DNA from: Quillaja saponaria
Lineage: Eukaryota > Streptophyta > Magnoliopsida > Fabales > Quillajaceae
Direction: 5' to 3'
Assembly: GCA_029379385.1 (NCBI GenBank)
Contig: CM055615.1
Coordinates: 2,294,001-2,358,000 of the forward strand
Length of the DNA: 64,000 bases
In this document: one piece after another, positions 34,248 to 45,749 of the stretch
How positions within the stretch are numbered: position 1 is the stretch's first letter
How the letters are laid out: every line of letters begins with the position of its first letter
Made by a program: the position numbers and the translations under genes
Notes under the pieces: model-generated
Databases searched by the model: none
What the model was told of the DNA's origin: nothing
The model's input: the letters and a program-made list of their open reading frames with translations, nothing else

Positions 34248-37237
34248 TCACAGTTCACCGTCCCAAAGTTCTTCAATGTTCTTGTAGGCTCCGTAAGTTT
34301 CGCTTACAAATGCACGACCCTTTATTAGCCTCTCCTGCATGAATAAATTCTACAAGTTATTCAAGTTTAATAGAAACTGAAGCCTTCTCTGCACTTTCTG
34401 GCGAAGTAATTTTCATTTCACCCAATCATTACCAAGTGGAATTGATAGTAGATGAATACATGGGTGGTCAATAGTTGCTTGTATAGAAAATAAACAATGC
34501 TACACAGATAGATGGATGATCAATAGTTACTTGCACAGCAAATAAACAATGCTACACAGAGATAGATAGACAGACAGATGATAAATAGTTAGTTGCACAG
34601 CAAATAAACAATGGTACACAGATAGATAGATCAAGTGGAGAGAAGGACTAGGCACTTGCCTGCTTAATTTCAACGAACTTGGTTAAGAGCTCTTCAGGTA
34701 TAGACCAATCAAACACATCAAAATTTTCCCTGATCCTTGCCTCACTTGTGCTCTTGGGCAGTATACTGTGTCCTGTTTGCAATCCCCAACGAAGAGCCAC
34801 TTGTGCTGGAGTCCTACCCATTTTCTCTGCAACCATGTTGAGAACCGGATCTTTGAGGACGCTAACCTGGACACTTCCTGTACCTGGGGAACCTAGTGGT
34901 GAATATCCCTGAAATAAGGAAATTCATCACAATATCAATAATCAGTATATTCGGCACCAGAACCTCATAATACAAACACATTGAACCTGTTCCTGAATCT
35001 TTTGTAGTGACTAGTAAGTCTATTTCTATGAGTATGAGCAATTTTTATTTTTAACACTTTGCACCAGAACCTCATAATAGTTGTTATATGTGACTTGAAT
35101 CTGCATACTCACAGATAGATGAACTCCTTTTGATTTACAGAATGCATGCAACTGTGACTGCTGCCAAACAGGGTGGCACTCTACTTGGTTAACAGCGGGA
35201 GGAACTCGTGCTACGTTGAGTAGATCCTGAAGCTTCTTGGAAGAGAAATTGCTAACCCCAATAGCTCGAGCCTTGCCAGAATCATAGAGTGCCTCCATTG
35301 CTTTCCATGTACTGGGTATGTTAGGATGGGTAAGATATTCAGGCTTAAAGCCAACTGTCCCCTTTTTCAGGCTGACTGGCCAGTGAATCTACAAGCGATA
35401 TAAACATTTTTTAAAAGAAGATATTACTAGAACTTTAGAAGAAAACATAACTTACATGGTATTGAAACTCATCTTGATTATTTTCATGTTCTAAAACTAC
35501 CCCTGTTTGACTCTGTCAAAGAATCAAACCATCTAAAAGCTTACGCTAATAACTGAGGTCCCAAAAACAGGTTGTAATAACATGCACTCTCACTGCTGTC
35601 GCTGAAATATATTATAAGGAAGGGCGCAGAGGATCTAATTTTTTACCACTTGGTCACTTATACCATGTCAAAGGTCCTAAAATTGTAAGCCATTCAGCGA
35701 CGACCCAATAAATGTATTCTAATAAATCATGAAAACCAAAGTATTAGCTTCAATTGATGTTCCACATATATGTACAAATACCAGATATAGATCTAGATAG
35801 TCAAGTTGCAAGTTCTGCAGAGTTCTATCTAATGCTTTTGGTACATCTTCTGGTTCATGATCTCTGCACCTGGAACAGTGAAAAAACTCTGAGTAACTAA
35901 CAGACATATGTAAACTTTTTACAGTTATAAAATATGCAGGATTTATGAAAATAAGATAAGAATTAGCACGAACCACAGCTTAGAGGTGATCCATAGGTCC
36001 TCACGCTTCAGTACACCATCATCAAACAGCTTCTTCAAAGCACAACCTATCTGCACAATAAATTAAAAACCAATTGCAGCACGACATCTTAGAAGTAGGG
36101 TATACTATGATTTTGCTATATCAGATATCAATTTCTTAGGAAATCATGACATGGAGTGCCCCCTATAAAACTTCTTTTTACAGTGAAATGAAACCTGAAG
36201 ACTGAAGTGGAACTTACATCACCCCTTGGGATTTGTCTGCAGTGTTGTGCTCTACAAAGTATACATTGAATAACAGATACTTATGAAATTGAGTCTATTA
36301 CAATGCATGACATTTTTGGGAGATACATTATATTCTTCAGTTGTAGACTCTTAATTTCCTGCTCAGTATATGGTTCATTTGGCTCAATTTTTTACTAAAA
36401 TCTTTTCTATTCTTGATTGAAACGAAAGCAAAGTAGGATATGCACTAGAAAATCTTATAACATGAAACATCAAAGTAATAAACAACAGATTAGTATGGTT
36501 TACAAAAAATTAATAAAAACAGAGTAGTTTGTTATTCTTATTACCTCCTTTTCATTGTCATAAGCTTGTGCACAATCAATATGCCGATAGCCAATCTGCA
36601 TAGGTAATAAAAATAATAAGCCATCTCTTTGATTCTTTTAGCTTCTGCTAAGCAGCCAGTATCATTTTGTCCCCCTCAAATTCAGAATACACATACGAGT
36701 TTAAATTAATCATTAAGGGTCTATGGGGTTCAGAGAACCTTAATTCTCTTCTTGCATCAGTTTCCTAGGATTCCTAATTCTAAAGAATTAGATTTCTGAA
36801 TAAAGTGGGTGTTAATTTTTGGTTATCTGGAAATCCTATCTTAAAATTTTTTGAAACAAAAATCATTAGATTTTCATGGTGGGTTTCTTAAGAAATTTGC
36901 AGATTCAGACAACCCATACAACAAAAATCTTAATCAGCAATCACGGAAATTGAAATTGAATTATGTCCTTGCGTATGCTTGATGCAATGTCGCAAATGCA
37001 TCAGATGCCCACAAATTCATCTTTAAAACTATAACTCTGGCAAAGCCCATGTGAACAATATTCATGTGAATTAAAAAGACTATCAAAAAATTAAACTAAA
37101 AGAAGACATTTTTATACCTTAATGGCAGTGGTGACAGCATTGGCAACAACACCAGGATCGGCCTGCCAGGTACCCAGTCCAACAGAGGGAATCTTAGCCC
37201 CAGTATTCAACTCAAAGAATCGAATCGCTTTCGCCAT
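34248..37237 (-). CDS. aldo-keto reductase (AKR4C type), tandem copy 4, intact
   Basis: Exons: 37118-37237, 36545-36595, 35974-36050, 35782-35869, 35113-35388, 34660-34908 and 34248-34334, giving 315 aa. The ATG at 37235-37237 starts [18 protein letters not shown]. Catalytic tetrad: Asp47, Tyr52 ([11 protein letters not shown]), Lys81 (WITSKLW) and His114 (IHWP). [14 protein letters not shown] forms the NADPH-phosphate-binding segment, and the protein ends EELWDGEL. It is the most compact and least disturbed copy. Intron 6 uses a GC donor (CAG|GCAAGT), the usual context of GC-AG introns, at the exon-phase position occupied by a GT donor in the three paralogs. A heat-shock element lies about 110 bp upstream of the ATG. 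Expected role: NADPH-dependent reduction of toxic carbonyls during stress. Confidence 0.94.
34464..34635. repeat. three-unit tandem repeat in the last intron of AKR copy 4
   Basis: Three units containing CAATAGTT.CTTGCACAGCAAATAAACAATGCTACACAGATAGAT recur at spacings of about 52 and 62 bp. They are joined by expanding GATA/GACA runs and lie just downstream of the GC donor site. Confidence 0.75.
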
Positions 37238-37347
37238 TTCTTCACCAAAATTATCAAACAAACACAAACCCTTTTGCTGTATCTACTGAAAAATCAAAGC
37301 AAGTAAGGTCCTCAACAACAAGAGGAAGAGAAATGTGGTACGCAAGT

Positions 37348-37360
37348 GAAGCTTCTTGAA
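37348..37360. promoter_or_regulatory. perfect three-unit heat-shock element upstream of AKR copy 4
   Basis: GAAGCTTCTTGAA is three alternating GAA/TTC half-sites with exact 2-bp spacing, the consensus for heat-shock factor trimers. It lies 111-123 bp upstream of the AKR copy 4 ATG. A minus-strand TATA-like TTTATAA lies at about 37377-37383, slightly further upstream, so the element may fall in the leader or core promoter. Confidence 0.5.
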
Positions 37361-37383
37361 GCCATGAAAGTCGGTTATAAATG

Positions 37384-38358
37384 CAAAATTGGAATCTGTA
37401 ACGCTCACAAAACGCCAACTTGGCATTCTTCAGTTATTTATTTATTTGCTTATTGATAATTATTTTTAATAGAAAATGAAAAGTACCCGCGGTCCGCAGA
37501 TGGCCGGCTGTGAGTGCGTGACGGTGACCCACTTCTGAAGGATGGCAAGTTCTTGTCCAATTTTATTTGCCTCTATGTATACTTTGATGATTATAGTTGA
37601 TTGTGATATGCAAATATTTTTTCCTTGTACTTCTACTTTTTTGGACACATAGCGAAAACATATAAATAATATGTAATTTGTAGATTATTTTAAAACTAAT
37701 TTCATATAATTTGACCTAAGTTACACTTTAAGTGAATTGTTAAGAAATATCTACAATATCAAGAATAATGGCAAACCATGAATAAAATTAAACTCATATT
37801 CAAAAATTTAATAATAAAAAAAATATGTATATATATATATATAATTTGTGATTTTAATATCAAAATTATTAAAAAAATTCTAAAAAAAGAATCCACGTCA
37901 GATAGTCAGATACTTTTTTAATCCCACAAAGCACGCACTCCTTTTCCAGTCTTACACATTGAAAAGAATAGTAGAATACTCCATTCAATTCAATAGGATT
38001 AGGAATTTAATTATTAACTACTACAAAATTAAAAAAGTATTCTTTAAAGAAATCATCATGATTCATGAGGAGTTAACTCAACGATTCCGGTAAAGTGATA
38101 TGCCCTTTTTCAGTTGTGATATCTCACTCTTACCTTCATCTAATTCTTTAATTTCCAATTCCAAATCTTTTGTTCGTAATCTTTCCTTTCAATCCATTTA
38201 TACCCAATTTATTAACTTTTTCAATTTTTGGATTTCATTCTCTTTTGGGTTGTTAAGATGGAGGAGAGTTGAAGGGGTTCGAGTCAATGTCAGAATTCTG
38301 AAATCGAGGGTTTTTACAGTGCCCTTTATCTCAACAAAGGAAAAAGTTGGGGAAAAAG
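37384..38358. other. shared intergenic region between divergent AKR copy 4 and CASP-like gene
   Basis: No gene is seen. This ~1 kb separates two divergent starts and should contain both promoters. It includes an AT-rich block with (TA)n at 37830-37850. The final ~300 bp is probably the 5' leader of the CASP-like gene, containing short upstream ATGs (for example 38100). Confidence 0.5.
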
Positions 38359-41118
38359 ATGAAGGGCCTGTTTGGGAGCCCAGGAACGTTCAGTGGGTTG
38401 ATGTTGAGAGTAGGGCAATGTGGATTTGGTGCTGCTTCTATTGGAGTTATGGTTTCTGCTATTGGGTTCTCTAGCTACACTGCTTTCTGGTATTTCTTTA
38501 TCCCTGTATTTTCTGTCTTTCAATTTTTAGATCGTCCGCTAGTTTCCCAGTTTGCTTTAGTAATCAATTAATAATAATTAGTAATTGAGAAAATCAATCT
38601 CCTGTAAGCTGGAACCTTGTCCGATTATTATTTACTGAACTTGATTGGACTAAAAGATAGGTCTTTCTCTGATAAGAGGGAATTAAAAGGAGAAAGAATA
38701 GGTATTGAATTAAGTATGGTAGTCTTTGATTATATTTTTTGCGACTTAGTTGAGTAATCATACCACTTGGAATTAGTTTTGAGTGAAGGACAGCTAAACT
38801 CCTAGTCCTAGTTGATGGTCCAAGTGTAAAGTCTTATATGACAAGTTGATGTGATAAAATTGAGATATAGTTGATGGGGGAATTTGTGCCATTTTAAAAT
38901 TGAATGCAAGAAGTACAAAGACAGTTGTCCTAAGAGGAAAAAAGAGTTCTAGTCTTTATCGATGCTGACCGTGATTCTCCCTTCAGGCATTAATATGGAG
39001 TTTACTTCTTAACTTTTCTTTAAGTTGCATGGTCTTCTTCGTTTGGAAATTAGAGACGGGCATATTTAATTTTCGTCTTTGATTGTTACTGCACAATCTA
39101 ATTAGATTTGACTTCATAATTGCCTGAAGGAAACCAAGATTTAGGTAATGATTACTTTTGAAAAGTGATTACTGATAACCTTGTTGGCCATGTAATATAA
39201 TTGAATTGGAGGCTACACTTCATATAACATTAAAGTTCGCGGTGTTCTTATACTTACACACTGTCACATTGTCAATTTAGAAGCCAATGTTTGCTATGAG
39301 AAGCACTTCTTTGTACCTCTTTTTAATTCAATTGTTACATACTTATGAAAGCCAAAAAATAAATGTATATGTTTCTAGCTTGTTACAGCAGAGAATTTCT
39401 TTCCTATATTTTATATATAGCCATATTATATGGAAATGAAATTAACAGGGTTGGTTCTTTCTTTCTCTGTCAACCATGTCAAGTTTGTACGTGCCTATAA
39501 TAATGTATTCAAGATATTGTGCTCTCGCGTAGTTTCACTTCTTTGTCTTGGTAGTTTTACATGGGTGCCTTGTTTTGCTGGAACATACACTTTGTGAAAT
39601 GTATTTGCAACATAGGTTACCTATGGGATATTGGTCTTAACTCTTAATATTTTGTTCTCAGTAGGGTCCATCTATACAAGTATGTACTTAGTAGAATGGT
39701 TTCTGTCTTTGCATATTTGTATATCTGTATCAATATCCGCTAAGTTGATGTGCTATATATTAATACATGCTGGCTAAATTGTCTGAATAAACATTTGAAC
39801 TTCATTGCAATCTAAATTTATTTGGCATAAAGCCCATTAGGTCTTTAGAGGAGAAAATCATACTGAAAAAATAACAGAATGAAAGAAAGGCGTCCTCCTA
39901 CTCTTTGTAGGATAAGTAGGAGTGAGTTAAAAACTGTTTCTGGCTATAGTAGTGACAATCTTTATTGAAGTTATCTGTTTACTTCGGTAACTACATTGCA
40001 AAGTGAGGTATAGTTCATATATTTTAGAAGTCATTTAATTAGTATACAGAAGATATGTATGGTGTAAATTTTGTCCTCCACTCTAACTAATTAGGTATAT
40101 ATATGATGCTCTCCAAACTAGGATGATTCTTGTACTTTTGTGATATGTGTTTGAGCATTTTAGGCCGATTTTGAACCTGAGAATATTGGTAAAGATAGTG
40201 ATTTCTGGTCAAGTTATGCTTGAACAATTACATTTATATTTCAATTTTGTTTCTCTACCGGATTGCCCAAAGGATTATTTTTATTACTATTTTTCATTTT
40301 CCTTTGGCTTCAAATGGAATAGTATTATCAATGGAAATATTTTCCCTTCTTTCAGCTATTTGATTGCATCAATGGGGCTTCAAGTGCTGTGGAGTCTTGG
40401 ACTCGCATGTCTTGATGTTTATGCTTTGAGGAGAAAGAGAGACCTTCAAAATCCAATCCTTGTCAGCCTTTTTGTTGTTGGCGATTGGGTAATTATCTAG
40501 TCTTCATTACACCTTTTTTTAGGCATCTCCTCTGTGTCAAATGATTGGATATGGATTCACATCTTTACTACTTATGGCTTCTAATTACCCTGGACAAAAT
40601 ATAATATTAAAGAGCCCCAAAGTTTGCTTGGTTTTATTAAAACATGAATGTGCCATGGAGCTGAACTCGTGTTAAAGCTCTGGGCCAGCAGAATAATCAT
40701 CATTGCTGAGTAGATTCCAAGCTTTTTCCAAATTTTTGCCTTCTTTTTGATGCTACAGCATTCTGGATTTCTTCAGTTCATCTATGAAACACTAGCTGCC
40801 TGGATATGAGCTTAGCCTCATTCCAATGATGAGCAAGTCATAACTAGGATCCTTGTTGGGCAATTCCTTGTTTGATATAGGTTATAGAAGTGATAATAAT
40901 GTTTCTTTTATATGCAGGTAACAGCCACTTTATCACTTGCAGCTGCATGCTCGTCGGCGGGGATTGTAATTTTGTATGAAAGAGACCTAGATTTCTGCCG
41001 CACTCGAATGAATCTTCCTTGCGTAAGGTACCAGATTTCTGTAGCTATGGCTTTTATCACCTGGGCTCTTATTGCGGTGTCATCTCATGTGATGTTTTGG
41101 ATCTTAGCCTCAGTGTAG
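38359..41118 (+). CDS. CASP-like membrane protein (CASPL5B type), intact
   Basis: Three exons (38359-38489, 40356-40488, 40918-41118) give 154 aa, the normal length of this family. The start [14 protein letters not shown], the [21 protein letters not shown] segment and [20 protein letters not shown] are strongly conserved in CASPL5B proteins. Four hydrophobic segments lie at about residues 15-37, 45-65, 80-103 and 128-150, as expected for the MARVEL-like CASP fold. The conserved acidic residue of the third membrane segment is present in VVGDW. CASPs scaffold plasma-membrane domains such as the Casparian strip; the role of CASPL5B members is less defined. Introns are GT-AG (phases 2 and 0). 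The chosen ATG follows AAAAAG and begins the conserved N-terminus. An upstream overlapping ORF from 38100 is out of frame. Confidence 0.94.
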
Positions 41119-41383
41119 CTTATCTCATTCGTGGTGGCCAGCCAGACAGAACATAAACATTACAGCAACTTTTATATCTTCTTGTAAATTCTGTTGTTTC
41201 TGTGACGGTCTTCAGTTTTGGGCAAAAAAATTTCATGAGCCTCTTGACCTGCTAAAATTAACCTCCTTGTTGATACTACTGTAAGTCATATTAATACCCA
41301 TTGAGCATGTGGAGCTGCTTCTTCAGCTAAAACATTTGTCTCAAAATTGGCCTAAAACATCTGTCACAAAATTGGCCTACCCA

Positions 41384-41450
41384 AACCCCACCCCCCCCCC
41401 CCCCACCACCCCCCACCCCCCCCCCCCACAACACCCACACACGCAGGAAA
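41384..41450. repeat. cytosine-rich tract
   Basis: Long C runs (14 or more) separated by A, ending in CACACACGC, lie about 270 bp downstream of the CASP-like stop. The minus strand is correspondingly able to form G-quadruplexes, and the plus strand i-motifs. Run lengths may be unreliable. Confidence 0.8.
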
Positions 41451-42810
41451 AATAGAAAAAAAAAAAAGCCTCTTCATACTAATACCTGATTTCATTCATT
41501 ATTGATGGATTAAGCAGCATTAAGAAATTCATTTTAGGTAGCTATATCAAAAATCCAAAGTTATGACATTCAGACTGAGGTTGCAAGTCTATTGGAGTAC
41601 CCTGGTCACTATGTCTAGATAAATGCAAAGTAAATGGTTTTCTATGGCTGTCATACTTAGAACAAGAGCAGAGGATCCCTGTGACAGATGATATCAATTT
41701 TGCTAAAATATACTCCGTCTCTATTGGGAAGTCTCTTGGTCATTGTTGGACATTGTTAAGGATGGAAGACCCAACTAGTTGTCAAATTGTCTAATTTGAG
41801 AGAGGGACAGAGGAAGAAAAATCAAAAGATCATTATGAGATTTGCTACAATCCTAAATGGTACAGGGCTTCATCAGAGTGATGTACTAATATTGTAGTAG
41901 GCGAAATGATAATTTTTGTTCCCAAACGACCATCTGTTTGTCAATCTTGTCTCCAAACATTTAAATTTATCAATTTTGGCCCAATCGCTTCAAATAAAAG
42001 TCCAATGTCTTCCCTTGTTGCTAGATTGTTCCCCAAGTGATGGAAAATACTACGGAACTAGCAAATTCTGCCATTCAAACTAAATAATATGGTGGAACAA
42101 CTTGTTTTACAATAATTAGCTCTAAGTAGTGTACAATAACTGGCTCTAAGTGTCTGAGCCAAAAGAGTTCTTTCATTTTCCCTCTAGAGGCTGAGAACCA
42201 TGCCATTAACTAAGTAGTTAGTTATACTGCTAGCTTATTGAACTGGCTAGTCAATACCAACAAATTTTAGAATCATAAATGACTTGAATTTCTTCCTTGC
42301 TATACATTTTTATGCTCCATAATTTTTCATCGGATATGAAAACACAGTTCTAAGTCGGTTGAAGTGACAAAAAGTACATTATGTTGTGAATTAATTAATA
42401 ACAAATCAAACAGATTAAGAGACCGTAAATCTGCTCAACTTTTGGACAAATGCCTCTCAGTGACTACTCCAATAAAGCTTTACCAAGAATACAGACAGGA
42501 TTCATAGAACGTGAACCTTTCTGAACTGAAAATCAACATATTTTTGAGTAATGCTCTGCCAACATCTGAAAAGATGAATATCTCTGCAAAAATCTTAAAC
42601 TTTCATCAAGCCAAGATTCACCAAAGAATCCAACCTCGTGAAATCCTCACCATTGATTCTTTTTTTTCTTTTTTTCTTTTTTTGTATCAATGACGAGCCT
42701 ACTCTATGCACTTTCCAGGAGCTTATCCGAACTTTATACAATTGAGAAGAAAGTTTCTCCACCTCACCCCTGCCCCAAATACAAGGCTTAGCTGTGCTAA
42801 TTACATAGAA
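41451..42810. other. intergenic
   Basis: No gene is supported between the CASP-like gene and the WAKL gene. The last part should include the 3' untranslated region of the receptor kinase. Confidence 0.45.
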
Positions 42811-45749
42811 CTAGGTTTTAGAAATCTCACCTTTAAGAATACTAATCAAATATTCAATCTCGTCTGAAACTTCTTTCATTGAAGGCCGGTTCTGCCTCTG
42901 CTCATCCAAGCATGAAGCTGCCAGATATCCAAATGCCTGCATTGTCTCTAGTTCAACCTTGCCAGCTCCCTCTTTAAGCGTTGCATCAACAACATCCATC
43001 AATTTTTCTTCCTTCATTATCTTCTTAATATAAATCACCAAGTTCACATATTCCTCTTCTCTATTGAAATCAATAGCTTTTTTAGAAGTCAGCATCTCCA
43101 ACAAAACCACTCCAAAGCTGTAAACATCACTCTTATCAGTGAGCTGGAAATTCCTATAGTACTCAGGGTCAAGATAACCAAGTGTTCCCTGAGCACAGGT
43201 GAAGATATGACTATCATTTTTTTCACTCATCTCAACCAATCTTGAAAGCCCAAAGTCAGAAACTTTGGCATCAAGCTTTTCATCAAGTAAAATGTTGGTT
43301 GATTTCACGTCACGATGATAAATAGGGGGCATAGCAGAGGAGTGGAGATAGGCGAGACCTTCAGCAGTCTGGTAGGCAATTTGTAGTCTATGGCTCCAAC
43401 TAAGAAATGCCCATTTACCAGAATGGTGACGGTGGAGATGATCAAAAAGGGTTCCCTTAGGAATGTACTCATATATCAATAGGGACTGCTCAAGCTCCAC
43501 ACAACAGCCTACGAGCCGGACTAGACTGCGATGGTTTACTTGGCAAAGAATTCGAACCTCGTTGAGCATTTGATCAATGCCTTTAGTGTTACCAATCTTG
43601 GCACGCTTGATGGCGGTGACAGTTCCATCATCAAATATGCCCTTGAACACTTCACCAAATCCACCTGTGCCAATGAGGTTTTCTTTGGAAAAATTGTTGG
43701 TTGCTTTTGCTATCTCTTTGATGGTGAAGATCCTGGCTAACATGCCACTGCTTTTAGCTATTAGTATCTCATCCCGCTTCTTGATTAAAATCTTTTGTGC
43801 ATATTTTGTCAATCGGTTCTCTTTCTTGTAGAAAAAGATTCCAATGAAAACTAATACTGGGATGATTCCTCCCAGGGAAAGGGCTGACACCTGAATAGTG
43901 AATAGACAAGTTAATATAAAAAGGCTCAAATGTAGAATATACGGAAGAATATGTGTTTGAATAAACAGAAGATGGGGCACCACAATCCTTGTTAAGAATT
44001 AAGTTCTGTGACTCGCTGATGAACCAATGTTCATTTGTTAAATCAGATCACAAGGAAATCCAATACTCACAAAAGTGAACTGCACTGAAATCTGAAGTAT
44101 CTAAGGAGAAAAATTTGCAGCGAAAGGAGTCTGTAGATAAGAATGTGCTACATACCACTGATGAGTAAAGTCCTTTTCTTACGATATTTGCAATCTTTTC
44201 CACGTTTTATACACTTCACTTCTGCATCAGGAAAAAAGCCAAAATAAAATATCAAAGCAGTGAGGAAGAAAGTCTCTGGAAGGAAAAAGGATTATCACGG
44301 CTTCGCAACAAAATAAATTTTGTAACAGAGTACCAACATTACACTTGATGAACTTCACAAGAAAATAAATCTAGCTGCCCTAGTGGCGATTAGAGATGTT
44401 ATTGGCACTTCTGATTTATGTTCTAATGCAAAAAAGAATACAGATGCATAGTACACATACTCAAAAATAAATTGAGTTTCTTAACAGGAAGAAGAAAGAG
44501 CTTTTGGGTTTGGAATATCATACACTTTTTCAACAAAATTCAACTTTACACAATCAACAGTTGAATTAAACCTGCCACCACACAATCTGGATGCAACAAT
44601 GCATCATGCATGACTGAATCTATAATCTCATCAATGAAGATGGATGCGAACATCACTGGAGTAACATCTCAAATACAACTAACAAGGACACTAATTGTAA
44701 ATAGATAGCACTTGGAGCTGTTAGCTCAGTGGATTAGTATCCTGATTTTAGCTCATACCCTTCTCCCTAATTCTAGGTTTAAACACGAGGAATCCCCTAT
44801 CTATAGGCAAAATTGTTTTTACTATGCAGGTGATGGACAATTGAACTAGGGTCTTCAACATTGGAGAGTGTCCCAATACATCAATATCAAGTAATACAAA
44901 GCACGTAAAAAATATAAAAATGTTCTATCAAGATCAATAAATCAAAATGATTGCTTACTTTGACACAATCCATTAACAGGGTCCCACTTGAACCCAGCAT
45001 TACAGAAGCACCTTTTCTGCCCAACACTCATTGGATCAGTTAAACACTTGGAATTCAACAAATCACTGCAATCAACTGGTACCTTGCAAACTAATTCCTG
45101 TGGCAGCACCCACTCTAACTCCACCCCTGGCTCCGGCCACTTCTTCACCAAAGACATCTCAGCATCAAAAAAATTCACAAAGCTCTGGTACGCGGAACAA
45201 CCCCCACCATGAATCCTAATAATATACGAAGTCTGAGACCCACCAGTCCTGAAGGTACAACACAAAGTTGTCCTCAAGCACACAGCCTCATTGTCCCTGA
45301 TATAGCTGTGACACAGGCTATTCGTCGAACAGTTTATAGGCGCTTGCAAATGCAAAAAAGCGTCCGTACAGTTAAACAAAAATACCGTGTTACTGCTGGT
45401 GATGTTAAAAGGAAGATTCTCGTCAAGGTGTATGCCTTGGCTATGGAAATCTCTGTTCACACACGAGTTCGGGCTGAATCTCGCGGGTCGGATAATTATC
45501 CGTTGGGTTAACGGGTTAATGGATGTTATCATGTAAGATGAGTTATTAAGAGCATCCAACCATAGAGTGCCTTGAGGTGCACCGTACTTTGTACCACGGG
45601 TTGCCACAGTCCGGCCCGGTGCTAAGTGGGTATGGAACCGGAAGTTTGCCACAGTTTCCGCACCGTTTTCCGGTTGCCATTGCAAACCCGGTCCATGATA
45701 GCAACAATGTCATTGTGAACATGAATATTGTATATGTGTGTTGCTTCAT
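42811..45749 (-). CDS. wall-associated receptor kinase-like (WAKL20 type), one frameshift in ectodomain
   Basis: Exons: 44959-45749, 44156-44221 and 42811-43883 (about 642 aa if the frame were continuous). Exon 1 begins MKQHTYTIFMFTMTLLL (signal peptide) and encodes the Cys-rich galacturonan-binding WAK ectodomain (CGNCGKLPVPYPLSTGPDCG, later CCTFRTGGS and KRCFCNAGFKWDP). The kinase exon has a short membrane segment (SLGGIIPVLVFIGIFF) and a full protein kinase: GTGGFGEV loop, AIK lysine, HRDVKSTN catalytic loop, [15 protein letters not shown] and DVYSFGV. It is an RD kinase with all key residues. The odd feature is near 45570-45577: the frame goes from KVRCTS into a stop, and GTLWLDALN continues one base later. 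A single extra base in TCAAGGC explains it. The gene is either a recent null allele or carries a sequence error. An alternative acceptor (CAG|GTGTCAG|CC) was chosen for exon 3 because only it keeps phase. Confidence 0.85.
44710..44900 (+). mobile_element. tRNA-derived SINE-like insertion in intron 1 of the WAKL gene
   Basis: GGAGCTGTTAGCTCAGTGG contains a good pol III A box, and GGTTTAAACAC about 50 bp later is a B-box-like match. The cloverleaf arms do not close properly for a functional tRNA, and the homology-like region runs on beyond tRNA length. That points to a SINE rather than a tRNA gene. Ends and target duplication are unclear. Confidence 0.35.

Noticed and set aside
38100..38474. 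124-codon plus-strand ORF over the CASP-like first exon
   Set aside because: It is out of frame with the conserved protein and includes leader sequence, so at most it is an upstream ORF.
42811..43983. kinase ORF starting upstream of 43883 as a separate gene
   Set aside because: The upstream part begins at GTG and is intron sequence. Splice phase joins the kinase to the WAK ectodomain exons.
44716..44790. functional tRNA gene
   Set aside because: A and B boxes are present, but the acceptor and anticodon arms do not pair into a cloverleaf. A SINE is more likely.
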